Origin: Antitrichia curtipendula
Lineage: Eukaryota > Streptophyta > Bryopsida > Hypnales > Leucodontaceae
Direction: 5' to 3'
Length of the DNA: 64,000 nucleotides
NCBI GenBank assembly: GCA_951230915.1
Contig: OX579637.1
Span: forward strand, 22,940,001 to 23,004,000
Notes under the pieces: generated by a model
The model's database searches: none
The model's input: only the letters and a program-made list of their open reading frames with translations
Told to the model about the DNA's origin: nothing
Shown: positions 57,045 to 64,000 of the stretch, piece after piece
How the letters are laid out: each line of letters opens with the position of its first letter
How positions within the stretch are numbered: position 1 is the stretch's first letter
Translations under genes and position numbers: made by a program

Positions 57045-60000
57045 TGTCGTACGCGTAATCTAGGTGTAAGCACCTTTAACACACAATTGTGGTTAGATGA
57101 TACGGAAAATCGTCCCAGGGACTCTACTATGTTGCTATGAATTTGGATTTGTCCGGATTATCTCTAAAACACCCTAAGGGAATCCAAAACCTCTTTCCTT
57201 CTTCCGGAACTTAATTCTTTCCGGATTCAAATCCGGATCCGTCCTCTTCCGGGATCCGGATACAATCAGTCATTAGTTTGTTATATCCCTGTTTTTACCT
57301 TCAGGGGGTCTGCTTTTACTCTTTGAAGGGGCAAGAACTCCACCACTTATCAGTTACACACTCTAACACCTACAAAACACCCCAAGACACTCGACAGATC
57401 TAAATGTTACAACGAACTAGGTTTCCGTCTCCTCACAACTTTCCGGATGGCCTATCCAAAAAGCAGGTCACGTAGAATCCGGTCTCTCCTCTCCACTACA
57501 ACGACAGATATACAACTATCCAGATTCAACACAAGACAAAATCTCTGAGGAAGTAATCTAATACTGTAGTTGGCAGATCTTCCGATAAGTGGAGGTTCTT
57601 CCCCTAGCGGCTGCTTAACTCTATACAGAACTACTTTTAGTTCCGGAACCTCATCCTCTTCACTCCAATCGGATTACCATGGTAGTTTAAAGACCATAAA
57701 TGCGCAAGTCCTACAGATCCGACATAACTCCTTCAGAAATCATCCCCTACTGTTTAAATCCAAAAAATCATAAGTCCGGATTCCTCCTTCCCGGTTCCTC
57801 ACAACTCTCAAAACACCCAAACACACCGCCAAGTCCTCCAAGAATATTTAGAACGTAGAAAGTCCACTTAGTGGCTCAGATCAAAGTAAGGAAAATGAAA
57901 TGAAACTTCAAATTGTATAAGGATAGAATGAATGAGCAACAGACCTGCTCACCATTTAAAAACCAAAACAAAAAGGGAAAAAGACATCCAAAAATCAAGC
58001 TAACCAACCACAGAAGCATCCGAGATATCCGGAATGCTAATGTAAGTTATCCCTAAAATTCCGGAAACGAGCCCACCTACGGAAAATCCGTTCCGGAAAA
58101 CCTAAAATCTAAATTTAACTTCTAAACCCTACTTTCTTTGGCTTCTTTGAGCTGCTCCCCGACTACGCTAGAGATGTCCTTACCCTGGTCTTCGGCAGCG
58201 TTGTGAGCTTTCCGGCTGCTCGAGTCTGGATCTTTTGCTTCTTTGGTGGCGAATCTTCCTCCTCATCCATCTCCGTGGCAGATTTCGTCTCGAAGTCCTC
58301 CTTTTTGGATTCGAGAATCTCTAGCTCCCGGATTGGTGAGTCCAAGTCGATTGACTCGTCAGCTGGCTTCGGCGATGGCAGCTTGGCTGGAGTTTCCTCC
58401 CGCATGTGGATGAAGTCGTCCGGATGTGTCTTGGCCGGATTCTCCATAGCTCCGATCCGGTTGAGTAGATTACCATTAATCTGCTTCCCTTCCTCCGGGA
58501 TCTGAGTTTGAGCTGGCGTGGAAATTCCGCCCTATTCCAAGACGCCCTGTTCACCTCCCTAATTTTTGGCCAGGGAGTAAGTCGTCTGAGTCAACCACTT
58601 TCGCTGCACATGCAGCTTCAGCAGAGACTGCAATCCTCCTGGTTGAGACAGGATCGGAATTCTCATGACTGGCTTTGGTGGAGTCTGGAGATACGAATTG
58701 GTGGTGAGATCCACTTCCGGAAAGGTCAAGAAGTCCATTGCCCTATCCGGATCGACTCATGCTACTAGGGTCTGCATCTCCTGGAGTACCTTCTGCATCC
58801 GGGCCTCGAAATCCATAAGGATCATCACGGCTTTGGATCCGGCCACGTGTCCCCCTGCTACCAATTGGGCGTCATAGAGCCTCGCCTTGTTCACAACATC
58901 CGCCGGTTGTTTGATCAGGGCTTGGAGGTTCCGGACCATCTGCATGGCATCCCTCTCATTTCTCTGTGCCGCCTCGAATTCCCCTTGTGCCCAATTCCTC
59001 CGGCTTTTCGCCTCCTCCCGGCTCCTCTCCAAAGTCTGGATCTGTTCGTCCTTTTGACGGATGACTTCCGGATTCGGTCTCCGTCTAATTTCCTCAATGA
59101 TTTCTGCGGGTGGCACGTTCAGTTCCGGCGCCACCTCCTTCATGAACTGGATGGCCTTGTGGTGTAGGTTCTGGGCCTGATGCATCCAATCAAACCCGAT
59201 GTCGAAGAATTCTCTAAGAGGTGGCTTTTCTTCTTCCAGAACTGGGCTTGGTTCCCGTGGTTCCGTCTCAGGTTGCTTCCCCCGTGAACCCGGATCCGTC
59301 GACTTCCGCCTAGGCTTCTTCCGCTCCAAGGCTCCCCCTTCCGGATCCTCTTTCTCCTCAGGCATTGGCTTGTCCTTCTCCAGCTCATCCGTGAGGTCAT
59401 ACTTGACCAACTCCAATCAGGTATTGTACACCAACATCTCATCCGACGTCAATACGTCCCCGTGGTAGTAGATGTGGAAGAGGTAGGGGCTGATCGGGCT
59501 GTACCGGCTTTTGGACACGTGGTCCGCGAGCTTTGACACCACTTGCGCTATAATGTATCCCCAGTGCACTACTCTCTCTTCCATTGCTCCAAAAATTGTG
59601 TTGGCCATTGTAACTGTGACCCTGGTAGGTTTTTTCGGATATGATATGGGGATGAGAAAATTCAACACCCGCTGATGGCGCTCATCCACGCAGTCACTAA
59701 TCGCGTACCCTTCCTTTGCGTGAGGAGGATTCCGGAACTTTCCGGTGGCGTACTTATCCACCCGAGAAGCGAACCCGTCTCCGAACTTCCGGAACAAGTA
59801 GACTTCCGCCCACACGTCTTCCGTCCATCCCTTGGGCTGCCCTCGCACCGTCAGTTTGTACTGGTTTGAGGTCCCGTTGATCAGCTCTTGGATCAGTTCC
59901 TCCCTTCTCAGGTTCCATGGTCGCTCGATCAATCCGGCACACCCTAATCTCTTCAAGTCCTGCTCTAACTCCTGTCGAGCGGTGGGATCAGTTGGTATGG

Positions 60001-60508
60001 ACGGACTCACCATCCGGGCAACCACCGACGGTTTTGCGGATCGCGGCGCGCTACTTTCCGCCATGGCTGCATTGACCAAGTAAACCCTAATCCGGCCTCA
60101 CCTCTCTCTATCCGTAATCGTACTCTCACCAGACTTTCACTCAACTAGCTACGCGCGGAGGAGTTTGGAAACTCAAAAAGTGAAGAGGAGAGGGCCGGTG
60201 TTGGTCCTTAAATAGCAAAAACAGCGCCACCAGTTCTCGGATTGGAATAGAATTAGGTTTCCGTTCCCGAGGCGCGTCCCCTAGCTTCGTAGGCCGGATT
60301 CCTAGTCCATAGGTGGCGGCGTTCCGGTTCATTTCCGGAAACCCTAACCTGACAAGATGAGAAACTAGTTTCCGGATGAAGGCTTATTCCAACGTAAGCT
60401 CTTCCGGAAGATAACTACCATTCTTTAAACAGAAAGATTGAAAATTTCTCTATCTATTCCATCTATTCTATCCTATCTACACGAAAATTAAGTTTCCGTG
60501 TTGTGACA
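57045..60508 (-). mobile_element. E-element copy 3, full length with 5-bp target duplication
   Basis: Bounded by AACAT at 57040-57044 and AACAT at 60509-60513. Copies II and III show the uninterrupted site CTCAAACATCATTCTAATAG, which confirms the boundaries. The element is 3464 bp and reads TGTC...GACA. Only the outer 4 bp are inverted repeats. CACGGAAA lies a few bases from the 5' end and again about 60 bp from the 3' end in inverse orientation. The two ends show no visible similarity as direct LTRs. Confidence 0.85.
58115..60064 (-). pseudogene. E-element protein, few lesions
   Basis: ATG 60062-60064. The frame is open for 215 codons, then has TGA at 59417-59419 (other copies have a sense codon) and continues in the same frame for 219 codons to a stop at 58757-58759, followed by frame changes. 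The ancestral stop is at 58115-58117. Domain order is as in the other copies: globular N-terminus (YKLTVRGQPKGW, DKYATGKFRNPPH), linker, long coiled coil (EIRRRPNPEVIRQKDEQIQT), acidic tail. No enzyme motif is recognised. Confidence 0.7.
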
Positions 60509-62627
60509 AACATCCTTCTAAAAAATAGGAGGTTGGAGGAAATGGCATCGCATTGTTCCTTCGACTTCATGGCTAATTTGAGAAGCCCTTTCATTACTCG
60601 GGTTATTACAAATGGTTTGTCTTGTAGTTTTTAAACCCATGTCAACCAACAAGTGTCGAAACTGCTCTATGGCAAGCATTTATCTAGCTCCACTATTCGC
60701 ATCATTTTCTGATACTCTGCCTCCAAATAGACGTTTTGTTTTGTTGAGTTACCGACTATAATTCATGCTTCACCTCTTAGAACTCGCGGTCTTCCGTTTG
60801 CATGGACGCCTCTTGGAATGTGGGAGGAGGATTATCCATGGCGGTTTCGGATATTACTTCCTTTTGGTTGTTTTCTTCAACCGCTTCTATACGCATGGCT
60901 CCGCTGATCTTTGGAAGAATACATCCCCCATCCTTAAAATTCTTTTGCTTGAGCACTACAATTTTGTACTCCAATTTCTCGATAAATTCCCTTTGAGCAA
61001 CTAGAGTGTCATATTAGAGGTTCTAGGCATTCTCAACTCTCCTTAATGCACCCTTCAATTGCTCGTTCTCCACCTCCAATTGCTCGTGTTCTACCTTCAA
61101 GGCCTCATATTTTTCATTCTCTTGAGTCAAGATGTGCAGCTTGCGATAATTTTTGACCCGCTCCTCCAATAATTGTTTCAAAGACGTGGTGAAATCCAAA
61201 AAAGACATGGCACCAAACACCAAATCGGGCCTGAATTTAGTGAATTCCTCAGCAACTTCCATAAGTTTGGGGGCAATGCTAGCTGCAAATTTAGCTGTAA
61301 CCGACACTCTCTTCGCGATATACACAAAATTAGATCATTTATCACTGTATTTGGCAAAGAGATTACTCAGGCCGGCCTTGTTTGCGGTTTCACTTGAGCC
61401 TGCCTCATTTGCGGGGTTATTAGGGCAGGCCTCGTTTGTCTTGATTACTTGGTCTGGTTGAAGAGAGATGTCTTGTTGATTTGCCCTAAACAAATAAGAA
61501 GCTTCCAACAAGCTTTCCAATTCACTTACCATTGGCAAATGACAAAGATCCTCTAATTGTGCCGTATTTTGAGTTGACAAATGCGGATAGCTCTTATCTA
61601 ATGGGTTGTCATCGATGGACACATTTTGCACCATACCATCGAGTTGCTTTTCATTTTTTGGTAACATTGGCCCTTCAACTCTTACGCTCAATACGGGGCC
61701 CAATACGGGGCTCGGTGTAGTTGGCAAGTCTTGATTGCAAGGTACTTGTGTCATAAAGTCCATACCATTACTCTCTATGATATTATCAATTGATACAATG
61801 GCCCTTGCCATTTTTTTGGGAGCAACTTCTTCTCAACATTTTTGTGGTGCAGACGGGGCCACTGGTTCTTCAAAAATGGACCGCAGGCTTGGAGCACCAC
61901 TTTGTTCACCTACGGATGTAAAATTAGGTGTGCATATCAAATCCGCCCAAGGAGTTCAAAACACCTCTCCGTCAACATCTTCCACCGTGGCATTTGATAT
62001 TGTAGTTGGAATCTTCGTAGAATCCAAATGTGCTCCAATATTTCCCCCCTCCATGATTTCTTTTTTATATTGCATTATACCATCTTTTTGCCGCTTCTGT
62101 GATTTCTGTGCCTCACTTGGACTTGCCTTTGGATCATACAAATCAACAATATCTTTTTGCCCTTCTCTAAGCAAAAGTGGAGCCGCATTTGTCGTTGAAA
62201 ATGTGCTCCAATCCAGCTTCCGAGCCAATATGAGCTCAGCATACACCATAGAGACCACGTTGTAGTTTATGTATCCCTTACTCATTGATTTGTTCCCGAA
62301 AAGGGCCCGCCAAACCTCAAGTGATTGATGGACAAAATGTCCATCCTTGCAATTCGATGGCTTGCTACAGAAACTCCGTGTGTGAATAATGTGGGCCTCA
62401 CGAGGCCACAACTTGTCGATGTGATACATTTTCACATATTTTTTGCACATTTTGGAGGTCCAATAATTTTCTTCTTCCTTCTCCCATTTGCTCTCCGCCT
62501 TGATATTTGGATCATCTAAAATGTCAAAGTGAAGCTCCTGGGTAGCCTCCTTTGATTTTGTCTTCCCGCTCTTGCCACCTCTTGAAGTCATCGCTACAAT
62601 ACCCTCGCTTGTACTTTTCGCCGTCAT

Positions 62628-63154
62628 GACTGACGACAAGTGATATCAAAATAATTGACCTCACTCTCCACCCGTGTAGGAGCAACTAGCACAATGAAGC
62701 AACAGTTGCCACTTTTGACACGAATTTAAACTCTAAAAGAGAGAAGAAGTGAGGAAGAATGGAAGGGCCATCCGCCTTTATACCCGTCTGCAACCAGACC
62801 TAATGAAGGTCCGGTGGTGGACGCCCTCCCAAACCTCCAAAAGCAGACTTGGTCGTCCGATTGATCAAACGAACCTACTGTCTGCTTGATCGCAATGCCG
62901 GACACTCCGATCGATCGGACGGTCAAACCGTCCGAGTTGAATCCCCCGTCGGACGTCCGCCCTGTTGTACCACTGGCCCATCCTCCGGTAAGCCGGTCCG
63001 CACGACTGCTTGATCGCCCGTCCGTCCGTCCGGTGGTCGCCGTCCGATAGAAGGTGACCACTACATCCGCTGGTCCGCGGACGCTGCGTTTGGACGTCCG
63101 GACGTCCGATTTTGGACGTGATTTGCCCTCGGACGTTCTAATTTGTCAACCCTG
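62628..63154 (-). promoter_or_regulatory. hAT-R 5' terminus, CGGAC tract, TATA and leader of ORF1
   Basis: On the minus strand: CAGGGTTGACAAATTAGA at 63154, GGACGTCCGGACGTCC, many CGGAC words to about 62800, GGGTATAAAGG (TATAAA at 62777-62782), then about 155 bp to the ATG at 62627. It is colinear with 29135-29561. Confidence 0.7.
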
Positions 63155-63690
63155 TTTAATTTCCATGCACAACTGCACATTGGTGAATTCTTTGAGGTAG
63201 AAATTCATTCAACAATTGTGGGACAATGGTATTGATAAAGTTACATAAAAAGTCTATAGTTGAATTTGGTTGACAAAAAATATTAACATAAGAAACTAAA
63301 AATTGACTTCAAAGTTTTATTTGCAAAGTTGTGTGTGCTATGAATTTCCTAAACACCTAAATCCAATCAAGAATCCTCAGCCTAAGTCCTTAATTGAAGA
63401 TGGTCCATATATTTCTTGAGGAACTTAATGTGCATTTGTTTTCATATTTTCAATTAGTTATGATTTTTTACATTTGTGACTTTAGGGTATACAATTTAGG
63501 ATTTAGATTTTAGGTTATAGGGTTTAGGGTATAGGATTTAGGATTTACGGTATAGGATTTAGGGTATAAGATTGAAGACCATTGCATTAATAAACCGCTC
63601 GAGTTATGTTTAATGATTCAAGTTCTTTAAGTAAAAAAGTGGATCTCAATGAGAATTTTGTCTTTCCTGTCCTTGTGATTATTCGCTGGT
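63155..63690 (-). repeat. F block copy 3, reversed
   Basis: Reverse complement of the 38346-39000 part of F, including a TTTAGGGTATAGGATTTAGG run near 63480-63570. hAT-R copy IV is inserted at its left edge. Confidence 0.7.
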
Positions 63691-64000
63691 CGAGGCTGTT
63701 TTAGGAGTCAGACAATCTACCCGTCCGCCTGGTCGGACGGCCTCAAAAAATCTCCTACTTTCATCTCCACTTCATAGGGGCTGTCCAATCAGACGGATTG
63801 CCCACACGCTCGTTGATCGGACGGCTTCGTTCCATATTCCGTTGCCTTTGCCGAACTTGTCCGATCAATCGAACGGCCCGGACAGGACGGTTGTCGTCCG
63901 ATTAATCAGGGCTGTCTAATGAGTCGGATGGGTGGCGTTCGACTGATCGGACGGTCCTGATGAGGGAGACGACTGTTCATCCGCCTTGCCAGGTCTATCC
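63691..64000 (-). repeat. D-unit CGGAC tract, copy 3, reversed
   Basis: GATCGGACGG/GTCCGATCA words in the same position relative to F as in the other two D/F units, read in reverse. The D gene itself would lie beyond the window edge. Confidence 0.6.

Larger units (their letters stand above)
55750..62627 (-). pseudogene. ORF1 (coiled-coil RING-H2 protein), split by E3
   Basis: ATG 62625-62627 with a clean N-terminal 220 codons (SKMCKKYVKMYH, NCKDGHFVHQSLEVW, SMSKGYINYN). It then has stops at 61956-61958, 61833-61835 (shared with copy II 30354), 61335-61337 (shared with copy II 30840) and 60777-60779 (shared with copies II and III). E3 interrupts at 57045-60508. The RING at 56697-56819 has seven of eight ligands (CSIC, CRHTFYITC, CPEC), the fifth being Tyr. 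A 2-bp insertion near 56028 shifts the last part, and the frame ends with TAG at 55750-55752. The coiled coil lacks one heptad present in copy II. Confidence 0.75.
51326..63154 (-). mobile_element. hAT-R copy IV, most complete, with nested E3
   Basis: Minus strand from terminus GTCAACCCTG (63145-63154; reads CAGGGTTGAC on the minus strand) through the CGGAC tract, TATA, ORF1, spacer with CGGAC tract, ORF2 and 3' CGGAC tract. E3 plus its 5-bp duplication splits ORF1. Without E3 the element is about 8.4 kb, with ORF2 internally deleted and the 3' tract shortened relative to copy III. The 5' terminus is inserted in a reversed F block. Confidence 0.8.

Overview
The window looks like repeat-rich nuclear DNA of a land plant. 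The evidence is plant-type hAT and MULE transposase remnants, GT-AG introns in decayed genes, and interstitial CCCTAAA (plant-telomere-like) motifs inside an AT-rich repeat. I cannot place the species. I see no bacterial genes, rRNA, tRNA or CRISPR array. No long gene is intact; nearly all coding sequence is transposon-derived and carries nonsense codons.

Main element, called hAT-R here. Four copies (1-4605 minus; 29135-33898 plus; 40510-45120 minus; 51326-63154 minus) share one plan. In transcription order this is: terminus CAGGGTTGAC, a GC-rich CGGAC tract, a TATA box, ORF1 (about 1134 codons: Cys/His N-terminal domain, coiled coil, RING-H2 finger, C-terminal domain), an AT-rich 3' flank, a second CGGAC tract, ORF2 (hAT transposase with BED finger, DUF659-like domain, hAT dimerisation region and a long C-terminal extension), and a third CGGAC tract. 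The constant order suggests that the RING gene and the transposase gene are two genes of one transposon. This is my best candidate for an undescribed system.

Other repeats. The E-element (21517-24970, 45121-48518, 57045-60508) is about 3.46 kb, begins TGTC and ends GACA. One copy has a clear 5-bp target duplication. It encodes one protein without recognisable enzyme motifs, and I see no long terminal repeats. The C unit (33899-35688) begins with the same 11 bp as hAT-R and encodes a protein related to the ORF1 N-terminus. The D/F unit (36308-40505; 48519-51325; reversed at 63155-64000) encodes a protein-kinase-like protein, followed by a CGGAC tract and an AT-rich block with telomere-like motifs.

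Layout. 1-4605: hAT-R copy I. 4606-17600: decayed minus-strand genes (FCP1-like phosphatase, unknown multi-exon genes, a MULE-like transposase) around a 1.35-kb array of CCAA-TTGG palindromes. 17600-29134: sparse plus-strand exons of an unknown multi-exon gene, interrupted by E1 and ended by hAT-R copy II. 29135-64000: nested mobile DNA, namely hAT-R II, C, D/F, hAT-R III, E2, D/F, then hAT-R IV with E3 inside it, and a reversed D/F.

Decay pattern. ORF1 of copy II stays in one frame for 3.4 kb with about 18 internal stops and no frameshift. C, D and ORF2 of copy I show the same nonsense-without-frameshift pattern. Where an unmutated copy exists, several stops fit C-to-T change (CGA to TGA, CAA to TAA, TGG to TGA/TAG). 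Several stops are shared between copies, so already defective sequences were amplified.
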